Positions 16,342-23,546 of a stretch of 64,000 nt of DNA are shown one piece after another. The stretch lies in assembly GCA_964612855.1 (NCBI GenBank), contig CAZTDR010000001.1, forward strand, positions 1 to 64,000, in the 5' to 3' direction. This stretch comes from DATIJJ01 sp964612855. GTDB taxonomy: Bacteria; Pseudomonadota; Gammaproteobacteria; DSM-16500. The position numbers and the translations under genes were made by a program. Each line of letters opens with the position of its first letter. The first letter of the stretch is position 1. The notes under the pieces were generated by a model that saw only the letters and a list, made by a program, of their open reading frames with translations, had not been told where the DNA came from and did not search any database.

Positions 16342-17802
16342 CTATTGCCCCTGCGCCAATGAATAACCTAACTGTCCATCAAAGGTATACAAATTTTCCG
16401 TTTTGATCACATCCAATCCCAAGCGATCAAATTGCTCTAATAAATTAATCAAATCTTGATGCGTCACAGACTGTAAGTTTTTCACATCATGTGATGCTTG
16501 AAACCGGCAACTGCAATGATTGACATCGGGTGCGTCTATCATGGAATTGGGCCAAATTTTTAAACCGCGGCTGGTAATCACAATGGGTTTTAATTTGCTT
16601 TGAATCGTTAATAATTGTTCGCCAATTTGGTCGGGAGTCAAGTGCGTGTTATCAATAAAAACATCGATGCCCACTAATTCCTTTTTCGCGATGGTTTTTT
16701 TCTTCGCGCCATAACATTCAATTTTAGTGCGCACATCGTTTTGATATTGAACGGGTTTAAAATGGCTGGGTTTTTGACCTAAACGTGCAATGACTGCATC
16801 CGCAAATTCATCGGTATTGGCTTTTTTCTTACTGTATTCAGCCGAATAAATATCAGCCGTATGAATGCCATCTTCTAAGGTTTTTAGCCAAGCATTTTCA
16901 ATTAACATAGCCGATTCAGGTTGATTAATATGAATCAACATTTGAATCGCGCCATTTAATAAGCCAGAAGGATTCGCGATTTTCTTCCCCGCGATGTCAG
17001 GCGCTGAACCGTGAATGGCTTCAAACATAGCGACATGATTGCCGACATTGGCTGACCCGGCCAAACCAACGGAACCTGCAATTTGAGCTGCCACATCCGA
17101 TAAAATATCGCCGTATAAATTCGAGGTCACAATCACATCAAATCGTTCTGGTTGATCAGCAACGAGAGCCGTGCCAATATCAATAATAAAATGTTCATTT
17201 TTAATGTCAGGATATTCGGCCGCAATTTCATTGAATACTTGATGGAAAATGCCATCGGTCATTTTCATGATGTTATCTTTGCTAAGACAGGTTACTTTTT
17301 TGCGATTAAATTTTCGCGCGTACTCAAAGGCATAATGAATAATCCGTTCGCAACCCGGTCGCGTAACTATTTTTAAACATTGATAAACTTCATCGGTTTG
17401 ACGATGTTCGATGCCTGCATAGGTGCCTTCTTCATTTTCACGAACAATCACTAAATCCATATTCGGATGTTTCGTTGCAATGAAGGGTGCATAGGATATA
17501 CAAGGACGCACATTGGCAAACAAGCCTAATGTTTTACGTAAAGTGACATTTAAACTTTTGTAACCACCGCCTTGCGGTGTGGTGATAGGGCCTTTTAATA
17601 ATACTTTCGTGCGTTTTAAGGATTGCCAAGCGCTATCTGGGATGCCCGACGAAAATCCTTGGAGATACATTTTTTCTCCGACTTCAATAATTTCAGGTTC
17701 CAGAGGGGCGTGTGCTGCATCTAAAATTTTTAGCGTAGCACTCATGATTTCGGGACCGATACCATCGCCGTAAGCGATCGTGATGGGAGTCTTAATTGCC
17801 AT
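16342..17802 (-). CDS. icd: NADP-dependent isocitrate dehydrogenase, long (Thermus/Rickettsia) type
   Basis: The enzyme oxidises isocitrate to 2-oxoglutarate in the TCA cycle. The isocitrate/isopropylmalate dehydrogenase core is clear: IAYGDGIGPEI at the start, KSLNVTLRKTLGLFANVRP (substrate loop), VRENEEGTYAGIEH, and the cofactor region FEAIHGSAPDIAGK. An extra domain of about 150 residues follows (GIDVFIDNTHLTPDQIGEQL to SLAQGQ), as in the roughly 490-residue Thermus and Rickettsia enzymes and unlike the 416-residue E. coli type. The 486-residue length fits that class. NADP preference is assumed from the class. murF lies 12 bases upstream on the same strand. Confidence 0.88.
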   Translation of the reverse strand: MAIKTPITIAYGDGIGPEIMSATLKILDAAHAPLEPEIIEVGEKMYLQGFSSGIPDSAWQSLKRTKVLLKGPITTPQGGGYKSLNVTLRKTLGLFANVRPCISYAPFIATKHPNMDLVIVRENEEGTYAGIEHRQTDEVYQCLKIVTRPGCERIIHYAFEYARKFNRKKVTCLSKDNIMKMTDGIFHQVFNEIAAEYPDIKNEHFIIDIGTALVADQPERFDVIVTSNLYGDILSDVAAQIAGSVGLAGSANVGNHVAMFEAIHGSAPDIAGKKIANPSGLLNGAIQMLIHINQPESAMLIENAWLKTLEDGIHTADIYSAEYSKKKANTDEFADAVIARLGQKPSHFKPVQYQNDVRTKIECYGAKKKTIAKKELVGIDVFIDNTHLTPDQIGEQLLTIQSKLKPIVITSRGLKIWPNSMIDAPDVNHCSCRFQASHDVKNLQSVTHQDLINLLEQFDRLGLDVIKTENLYTFDGQLGYSLAQGQ

Positions 17803-17814
17803 AATTAAAATACC

Positions 17815-19185
17815 TTAATGTGCGTGATTTAATAATAATTGTTCTTGGGGAATAATGCCGGCAAGTATTTTTTCCATTTGCATCGAGCGTGATCCTTTCA
17901 GTAAAACAGTGACATTATGGGTTAAGTACGGTAACAAGGCGGCAATTAATGCTTCACGGTCTGTGTAGTGTTTTGCATTGGCACCAAAGCCTCGCGTTGT
18001 CGCTGCCGATAAATTACCGAATGTAAATAAATAATCAATACCTACGGCCTGAATTTCTTTTCCCGCGGTGAAATGCACGGATTCTGCATCGGGGCCTAAT
18101 TCTTTCATATCGCCCAAAACGACTATACGGGTGCCAGGAAAAGTTGCTAGCGTATTCACAGCGGCTTTTAATGAAAAAGGATTGGCGTTGTACGTATCGT
18201 CAATGACAGCGACATCTTGGGTTAAGCGATATTGGCGCATGCGACCCGGTGCTGGTTTCACTTTTTCTAAGCCTTCTTTAATTGCCTCTAATGAAATATT
18301 GGCTGCCAATGCGCAGGCGGTTGCAGCTAAGGCATTCCGTGCATTATGTTGGCCCAATAGTGGGAAGTTGATGGTGATTACGCCTTCTGCAGTATGAATT
18401 TCGAGAGGGGCGTTGTCATGATAAATGGCAGAGACATCAGCCGGATTATCTAAGCCGAATGTTATATACCGATGGTTGCCAATTAAATTTTGCCAATAAG
18501 TAAAATGGGCGTCATCACGATTTAATATAGCCACACCGGTTTCATCCAGCCCGGCAAAAATTTCGCCTTTGGCTTTTGCCACTCCAGCAATACTTTTTAC
18601 CCCTTCCAAATGTGCAGCAGCGGCATTATTAATAACTGCAATCGTGGGTTTGGCAAGACGGGTGAGATAATCGATTTCACCAAAATGATTCATCCCCATT
18701 TCTAAAACTGCGTAACGGTGTTTTTCATTTAAGCGAGAGAGGGTCAGCGGTAAGCCGATATGATTATTCAAGTTACCTTCGGTTGCCAAAACGCTTTCTT
18801 CTTGGTGGCACGCAGCGCGCAAAATAGAGGCGAGCATATTTTTAAGAGTCGTTTTGCCGTTACTTCCTGTTACGCCAATGAGTGGTAAAGAAAAACGATC
18901 GCGCCAATAAGCTGTGATTTTGCCCAAGGCGAGCACGGTATCGGGTACCACTAATTGTGGGATATCACACTCGATTTTGTGATCGACCAGGGCTGCAACC
19001 GCGCCTTTTTTGATAGCTTCTGCGAGGAATTGGTGTCCATCAAATTGGTTGCCGCGAATAGCAATATACAGGTTGCCCGGGGATAAACTGCGAGTGTCTG
19101 TACTGATTCCGCTAAACTCAGCCTGTACCGTAGGTGGGGCGATATCTAAATGGTTGGCGATATCGGTTAAGGTAGCCTGGATCAT
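17815..19185 (-). CDS. murF: UDP-N-acetylmuramoyl-tripeptide--D-alanyl-D-alanine ligase MurF
   Basis: MurF adds D-Ala-D-Ala to the UDP-MurNAc-tripeptide, the last cytoplasmic step of peptidoglycan precursor synthesis. The Mur ligase ATP loop GVTGSNGKTTLKNML, the central VLEMGMNHFGEIDYL and the C-terminal VIDDTYNANPFSLKAA are present. An open frame extends to 19287, but the family N-terminus begins at MIQATLTDIANHL, so the ATG at 19185 was chosen (AAGGA lies about 11 bases before it). It is followed by icd after 12 bases. Unusually, it stands alone, away from the mraY/murD division cluster. Confidence 0.95.
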   Translation of the reverse strand: MIQATLTDIANHLDIAPPTVQAEFSGISTDTRSLSPGNLYIAIRGNQFDGHQFLAEAIKKGAVAALVDHKIECDIPQLVVPDTVLALGKITAYWRDRFSLPLIGVTGSNGKTTLKNMLASILRAACHQEESVLATEGNLNNHIGLPLTLSRLNEKHRYAVLEMGMNHFGEIDYLTRLAKPTIAVINNAAAAHLEGVKSIAGVAKAKGEIFAGLDETGVAILNRDDAHFTYWQNLIGNHRYITFGLDNPADVSAIYHDNAPLEIHTAEGVITINFPLLGQHNARNALAATACALAANISLEAIKEGLEKVKPAPGRMRQYRLTQDVAVIDDTYNANPFSLKAAVNTLATFPGTRIVVLGDMKELGPDAESVHFTAGKEIQAVGIDYLFTFGNLSAATTRGFGANAKHYTDREALIAALLPYLTHNVTVLLKGSRSMQMEKILAGIIPQEQLLLNHAH

Positions 19186-19349
19186 CGTGGTTAGATTCCT
19201 TGTTACAAATGGCGGACAGTATCGCATAAAATGGGAGTCTAGTCCCATAAAAGCCTTAAAAGTAAGCTGTTGATAGTCAAATAACATGTCCAGTAATTGG
19301 TCTTGAATAGGCTAATTAGAATAAAACCATCACAGAAAAACTCGTAAAC

Positions 19350-19366
19350 CTTAACCTTTCCTTAAG
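19350..19366 (+). promoter_or_regulatory. PmrA-box-like direct repeat
   Basis: CTTAAC-CTTTC-CTTAAG is a pair of YTTAAN half-sites with a 5-base gap, 86 bases upstream of the ATG at 19452. The -10 that should follow is weak (TACCCT near 19378). It is the third such pair in the window, again before a gene of unknown function. Confidence 0.5.
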
Positions 19367-19451
19367 TTTCGCTTTGTTACCCTGAATTCTTGCAATGCCG
19401 ATTTTGAATGTTTTTAAATTAACCAGTGTCATTTGATACGGGGGAGGATTT

Positions 19452-20069
19452 ATGAGCATGAAAAAATTTATAGCGGTTGCACAAAAATCAGGCAAGTACT
19501 TTATGCATGCGGCGGGGTTAGTGGGTGCCATTTGTATGATTGTGGGTGTGTTTGTTGTCATTCCGCCCTTCATTAGTTTACCTATCGGCGGAGGAATAGG
19601 CTTAGTTTGGGCGATCGTCGGGGCGAAGAAAGCGCTAAATCAGGTAAAGGAAGAAGAAAATAAGGATGTGCAAAGGCTGAAAGCCCTGGGAAGTATTGCC
19701 CACATAAAAGAAGATTTACGTGAATTAACCGATGAAGTTCGAGAAGATTTAGAAGAGTTAAAAGATGATTTAGGGGCTCATCATCATGACGATGCAGCAC
19801 CGATTATAGGTAAAAATTCACAATTTACGAGTAGCGATTCTGATTCGGATTCTGATACAGCTAGCAAAAAACCCCCCAAGGATTCTCCTTTTACGGTCGT
19901 AACACGTTTAGCTCATAAGCAACAACGAGATTTAAATCACGTGTTTAGATTTTTTAAGCGAAAGAAAAATATGGCTAATAAAAAGCCGGCTAATTCGCTG
20001 GTATTTTCAGAAGAGCCTGCTAATCCACCTTTACTTACACCCAAGTCTACAGTCAGAATTCATTATTAA
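19452..20069 (+). CDS. Small membrane protein of unknown function, candidate PmrA-regulated effector
   Basis: I do not recognise this 205-residue protein. Residues about 16-58 form two closely spaced membrane segments (AAGLVGAICMIVGVFVVIPP and a Gly-rich second segment). Residues about 60-105 are an acidic/lysine coiled coil (KEDLRELTDEVREDLEELK). A Ser/Asp run (SSDSDSDSDT) and a basic tail follow. A strong GGGGGAGG ribosome site precedes the ATG. The layout (membrane hairpin, coiled coil, polar tail) resembles the 6703 protein in outline but not in sequence. It is a single gene with a PmrA-box-like site upstream. A secreted-effector role is inferred from this context alone. Confidence 0.75.
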   Translation: MSMKKFIAVAQKSGKYFMHAAGLVGAICMIVGVFVVIPPFISLPIGGGIGLVWAIVGAKKALNQVKEEENKDVQRLKALGSIAHIKEDLRELTDEVREDLEELKDDLGAHHHDDAAPIIGKNSQFTSSDSDSDSDTASKKPPKDSPFTVVTRLAHKQQRDLNHVFRFFKRKKNMANKKPANSLVFSEEPANPPLLTPKSTVRIHY

Positions 20070-20365
20070 TCAGACAATTTTATGCAGGAAAACAGCTTAA
20101 ATAACCCTTCCCAGCAGGGGAAGGTGCCCGAAGGGCGGATGGGGGAGTCAAAATAAATAGAGAAGGAAGTTTATTTAAAAAACCAAGCGCAACAGGATAA
20201 AAGTATTGAAATAAAGATCTATGTGATTCCCCCATCCGCCCTTCGGGCACCTTCCCCTGCTAGGAAGGATAATTAAGCGAATGTTTCGCTAAAAATGACT
20301 TAACTAATCAGGCAATTTTTTGTACGAAACCAGCTTAGAGATAGTATTCCCTTGCCGGTAAGGAT
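20067..20365. repeat. Nested duplicated repeat with 45-base inverted arms
   Basis: The 347-base spacer before pabB contains two inverted arms (about 20104-20146 and 20224-20268), each with AGGGGAAGGTGCCCGAAGGGC in one orientation or its complement, around an AT-rich loop. A direct repeat of the flanks is also present: TAATCAGACAATTTT with CAGCTTA at 20067 recurs as TAATCAGGCAATTTT with CAGCTTAG at 20305, and GGAAGGATAATTAAGCGAATG recurs as AAGGATAACTAAGCAAACG. No gene is visible. Confidence 0.75.
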
Positions 20366-20416
20366 AACTAAGCAAACGTTTCACTCAGCATCGATCGCCT
20401 TTCCTTTTTTGCAGAA

Positions 20417-21835
20417 ATGGCTTATGTTAACGGCAAATACAACGCTCGAGGTCTCAGCGTGTTCCAAGAAATTTCTTATCGTGATCCTTTGCAAATTTTT
20501 GCTTTATTCGCAGAACAAAATGGCGCGTTATTCTTAGATAGTGCGCAGTTAAGGCCAAATTGCGGCCGTTATAGTTTTATCGCGATCGATCCTTTTCTTT
20601 TTTTAGAAAGCAAAAATGGTCTCGTGTCATTGAATGGAAAAATAGCGCATGCAGATCCGCTGATGGTGTTGGCGCAACAACTCGCGCAATTTTCACAGCA
20701 ACCTATCGCGGGGTTACCGCCTTTTCAAGGGGGTGTTGCGGGTTTTTTAGGTTACGATCTTGCACACCATTTAGAAAAATTACCGGCGGCAAAAAAAGAT
20801 GATATGCAATTTCCGGATATGGCAGTCGGATTTTATGATTTAGTGATAGGATTTGATGAATTAACAAAGCGAGCCTGGATATTTTCGAATGGTTTTCCTG
20901 AACAGGATGCAACAAGGCGTCAGCAACGTGCAACAGAGCGTTTAGAAAAATTGCTTCAGCAATTGACCTCTCTTCCAGAATTATCTCCTCTTTCATTGGT
21001 GCCTTTTAGCGAGGAAAATATAAAGCGTCATTTCACTGCAGAGGATTATCAACAGGCGGTGCAAAAAGTCATCGACTATATTTTAGCGGGCGATATTTTT
21101 GAAGCGAATATTTCGCAACGATTTTGTGTGGAATTGCCGCAAAATTTTTCGGCTTTTCAGTTATATAGAAAATTACGCGCATGCAATCCCGCGCCTTTTT
21201 CTGCTTTTTTAAAGTTAGGCGAAACCGAAATTGTGTCAGCGTCTCCCGAGCGTTTTCTACAATTGATCGGAGAACAGGTGGAAACACGGCCGATTAAAGG
21301 CACACGTGCACGCGGAAGTACAGCGGAGGAGGATGAAAGCTTCGCTTCTGATTTGTTAGCGAGTGAAAAAGACCGGGCAGAAAATATTATGATAGTGGAT
21401 TTGCTGCGCAATGATTTATCTCGTGTGTGTGAAGCCCATACTGTGCAAGTTCCTAAACTTTGTGGTTTAGAAAGTTATGCAACAGTGCATCATTTAGTTT
21501 CCGTTGTGACGGGAAAGTTAAAAGCAAATTTAACGGCGGTCGATTTGTTGCGTGCCACATTTCCAGGTGGATCTATTACCGGCGCCCCAAAAATTCGCGC
21601 AATGGAAATTATTGCCGAAATTGAACCGACGGCGCGCGGGCCTTATTGCGGTAGTATTGGTTATATTGGCTTTAATGGCGACATGGATACCTCGATTACC
21701 ATTCGCACCATTGCTATTAAAAATAATATTGCCACTTTCCAAGCGGGTGGCGCGATCGTGGCTGATTCGATGCCTCTTGAAGAATATGAAGAAACCTTAA
21801 CAAAAGCCAGTGCCTTACGCCGATCATTTCTTTAG
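20417..21835 (+). CDS. pabB: Aminodeoxychorismate synthase component I
   Basis: PabB converts chorismate and ammonia to 4-amino-4-deoxychorismate for folate synthesis. The chorismate-binding domain has the PIKGT motif near residues 291-295; the Lys marks PabB, while anthranilate synthase TrpE has Ala at that place. DIFEANISQRF, PERFLQL and FPGGSITGAPKIRAMEII are all in place. The 472 residues include an N-terminal regulatory-like domain. The ribosome site is weak. The amidotransferase partner gene follows after a repeat-containing 74-base gap, suggesting an operon. Confidence 0.92.
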   Translation: MAYVNGKYNARGLSVFQEISYRDPLQIFALFAEQNGALFLDSAQLRPNCGRYSFIAIDPFLFLESKNGLVSLNGKIAHADPLMVLAQQLAQFSQQPIAGLPPFQGGVAGFLGYDLAHHLEKLPAAKKDDMQFPDMAVGFYDLVIGFDELTKRAWIFSNGFPEQDATRRQQRATERLEKLLQQLTSLPELSPLSLVPFSEENIKRHFTAEDYQQAVQKVIDYILAGDIFEANISQRFCVELPQNFSAFQLYRKLRACNPAPFSAFLKLGETEIVSASPERFLQLIGEQVETRPIKGTRARGSTAEEDESFASDLLASEKDRAENIMIVDLLRNDLSRVCEAHTVQVPKLCGLESYATVHHLVSVVTGKLKANLTAVDLLRATFPGGSITGAPKIRAMEIIAEIEPTARGPYCGSIGYIGFNGDMDTSITIRTIAIKNNIATFQAGGAIVADSMPLEEYEETLTKASALRRSFL

Positions 21836-21851
21836 GGGATATGACGCAAAT

Positions 21852-21891
21852 GGTGGATTACGACGCAAAGAGCGCGTCTAATCCACCCTAC
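21852..21891. repeat. GTGGATTA palindromic repeat between pabB and pabA
   Basis: GGTGGATTACGACGC pairs with GCGTCTAATCCACC around AAAGAGC, followed by CTAC. It occupies most of the spacer between the two subunit genes, so the hairpin would form inside their shared mRNA. Confidence 0.78.
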
Positions 21892-21909
21892 GTTTAGATG
21901 AGTTTAATT

Positions 21910-22482
21910 ATGATTCTATTAATTGATAATTATGATTCCTTTGTTTATAACCTCGCACGCTATGTAAGTGAATTAGGTTTTGTAGGCGAAGTTCGGCGCA
22001 ATGATGCGATCACACTACAAGAAATCGCTGAAATGAATCCCTCTCACATTTTAATTTCACCCGGTCCTTGTGCCCCGGACCAGGCAGGAATTTCACTCGC
22101 GGTCATTAAACAATTTGGCGCCTCAGTTCCCATTTTAGGTGTTTGCTTAGGTCATCAAGCGATTGGCCAAGCTTATGGCGGCAACGTGATACGGGCGCGC
22201 AATCCTATGCATGGTAAGTCGTCGTTGATTACGCACGATGAAAAAATTTTATTTGCTGGGATAAAAAATCCTTTGCGGGTTGCGCGTTATCATTCGCTTG
22301 TGGTGGGGGAAGAAAATTTTCCAGATAGATTAGAAATCACGGCACGCTGTAATCGAGGAGAAATTATGGCGCTTCGACATAAAGAGTATCCGGTGTATGG
22401 AGTGCAGTTTCATCCTGAGTCTGTGTTGACGGAAGAAGGGCATGGATTATTGCGTAATTTTCTTGATTTGCAGCCTGGTTAG
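21910..22482 (+). CDS. pabA: Aminodeoxychorismate/anthranilate synthase glutamine amidotransferase
   Basis: The class I amidotransferase releases ammonia from glutamine for its partner PabB (and in many bacteria also TrpE). The start MILLIDNYDSFVYNL is the family N-terminus. The catalytic Cys is in GVCLGHQAIGQAYGG and the His/Glu pair is in FHPESVLTEEGH. An in-frame ATG lies 12 bases earlier (21898) directly after the repeat, but the 21910 start fits the family best. Because no trpE is in the window and the neighbour is pabB, I name it pabA. Confidence 0.9.
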   Translation: MILLIDNYDSFVYNLARYVSELGFVGEVRRNDAITLQEIAEMNPSHILISPGPCAPDQAGISLAVIKQFGASVPILGVCLGHQAIGQAYGGNVIRARNPMHGKSSLITHDEKILFAGIKNPLRVARYHSLVVGEENFPDRLEITARCNRGEIMALRHKEYPVYGVQFHPESVLTEEGHGLLRNFLDLQPG

Positions 22483-22505
22483 GGAGCTGATTAGATAGGC
22501 AGCAC

Positions 22506-22529
22506 GGGCACGGCGTGCCGTGCCCCTAC
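22506..22529. repeat. Palindromic GGGCACGGC repeat at the end of parB
   Basis: GGGCACGGCGTGCCGTGCCC is a perfect palindrome followed by CTAC. Read on the minus strand, its edge GTAGGGGC provides the TAG stop codon of parB. Confidence 0.75.
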
Positions 22530-23326
22530 TCTATTTTGAAGCCTAGGCGTTGGAAATGTCCTTCTAGTTCGTCAATATTATTAAAGCGCACTTTGAGAGA
22601 TCCACCGCCTCGCTCTTCATACTCAATGGCGACTTGGTTGCCCAAATGATCGGCTAAGGCCATTTCCAAACGTTTAACATTGGGGTCACTATAAGGATTG
22701 GTAAGTTGTTCGCGAGGTTGCAGAAGTTTTTTTACTTCGGCTTCAATTTTACGAACACTCCAGTTCTTTTGAATGGATTGATCCGCGAGAGCATATTGAT
22801 GCATCGCTGGAATACCCGCCAGAATTTTCCCGTGTCCTTCGGAGAGTTGTCCGGAGGTGATTAATGCTTGCACGCGTTCATCTAATTTTAACAAGCGCAA
22901 AATATTGGTAATGCTAGTCCGTGATTTGCCGACAGCTGCGGCTACTTCTTCGTGCAGGTAATGAAATTCATCAATTAAGCGTTGATAGGCATGGGCTTCT
23001 TCAATGGGGTTTAGGTCGGAGCGATTAATGTTTTCAATGACGGCGGCTTGCAGCGCTTGTTCGTCAGTGTAAAGACTAACTAAACAACTGACTTCCGTTA
23101 ACTCTGCCAATTGTGCGGCACGCCAACGGCGCTCTCCTGCGACAATTTCATAACGTCCATCCGGCAGCGGGCGCACGACAATCGGTTGTAATAATCCTCC
23201 CGTTGTTTTAATCGATTCGGCTAATTCTTGTAATTGCACAGGGTCAAAATGCTGACGAGGTTGATACTTGCCTCGAACCAGTTGGTCGATGGATAAATGG
23301 TGTAGGGTAGGTTTAAGTTTTGCCAT
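22526..23326 (-). CDS. parB: ParB/Spo0J family chromosome partitioning protein
   Basis: ParB-type proteins are CTP-dependent clamps that load at parS sites and help separate replication origins. The nuclease-like N-domain has the CTP-binding signature GERRWRAAQLA, preceded by KYQPRQHFD and VVRPLPDGRYEIVAG. The central helix-turn-helix includes VAAAVGKSRTSITNILRLLKL. The C-terminal dimerisation domain ends the 266 residues. No parA stands beside it, which is unusual for the chromosomal protein. The stop codon TAG comes from a dispersed palindrome. Upstream lies the MITE-like copy B. Confidence 0.93.
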   Translation of the reverse strand: MAKLKPTLHHLSIDQLVRGKYQPRQHFDPVQLQELAESIKTTGGLLQPIVVRPLPDGRYEIVAGERRWRAAQLAELTEVSCLVSLYTDEQALQAAVIENINRSDLNPIEEAHAYQRLIDEFHYLHEEVAAAVGKSRTSITNILRLLKLDERVQALITSGQLSEGHGKILAGIPAMHQYALADQSIQKNWSVRKIEAEVKKLLQPREQLTNPYSDPNVKRLEMALADHLGNQVAIEYEERGGGSLKVRFNNIDELEGHFQRLGFKIE

Positions 23327-23356
23327 GGTTCATTTCCCTTAAATACCATGAGGAGT

Positions 23357-23510
23357 AGGGCTAGGTCCTTTGTAGGGGACAAAAATTCTAGCAATGTCGC
23401 AAGAGGGCACGGCGCGCCGTGCCCCTACATTCAAAGATAAAGGTGTAGGGGCATGGCGTGCCATGCCCTGGGCATTGCAAAAAAATTTTGTCCTCTACAG
23501 AAGGGCTAGG
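23357..23510. mobile_element. MITE-like composite repeat, copy B, with flanking direct repeats
   Basis: The element 23371-23499 has terminal inverted repeats TGTAGGGGACAAAAATT and AAATTTTGTCCTCTACA and the same inner palindromes as copy A at 6441. It is flanked by AGGGCTAGG on both sides (23357-23365 and 23502-23510), which could be a 9-base target duplication. It fills the spacer between parB and the FleQ-like gene. No transposase is encoded nearby. Confidence 0.75.
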
Positions 23511-23546
23511 CCATACTCCTCGGGATGAGGATTATGATTATACCCA

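Noticed and set aside
19362..19388. Sigma-28 promoter before the 19452 gene (TTAAGTTT)
   Set aside because: The -35 matches, but the sequence 11 bases on (CCTGAATT) lacks the CGATA core. The TTAAG is better read as the second half of the PmrA-box-like pair.
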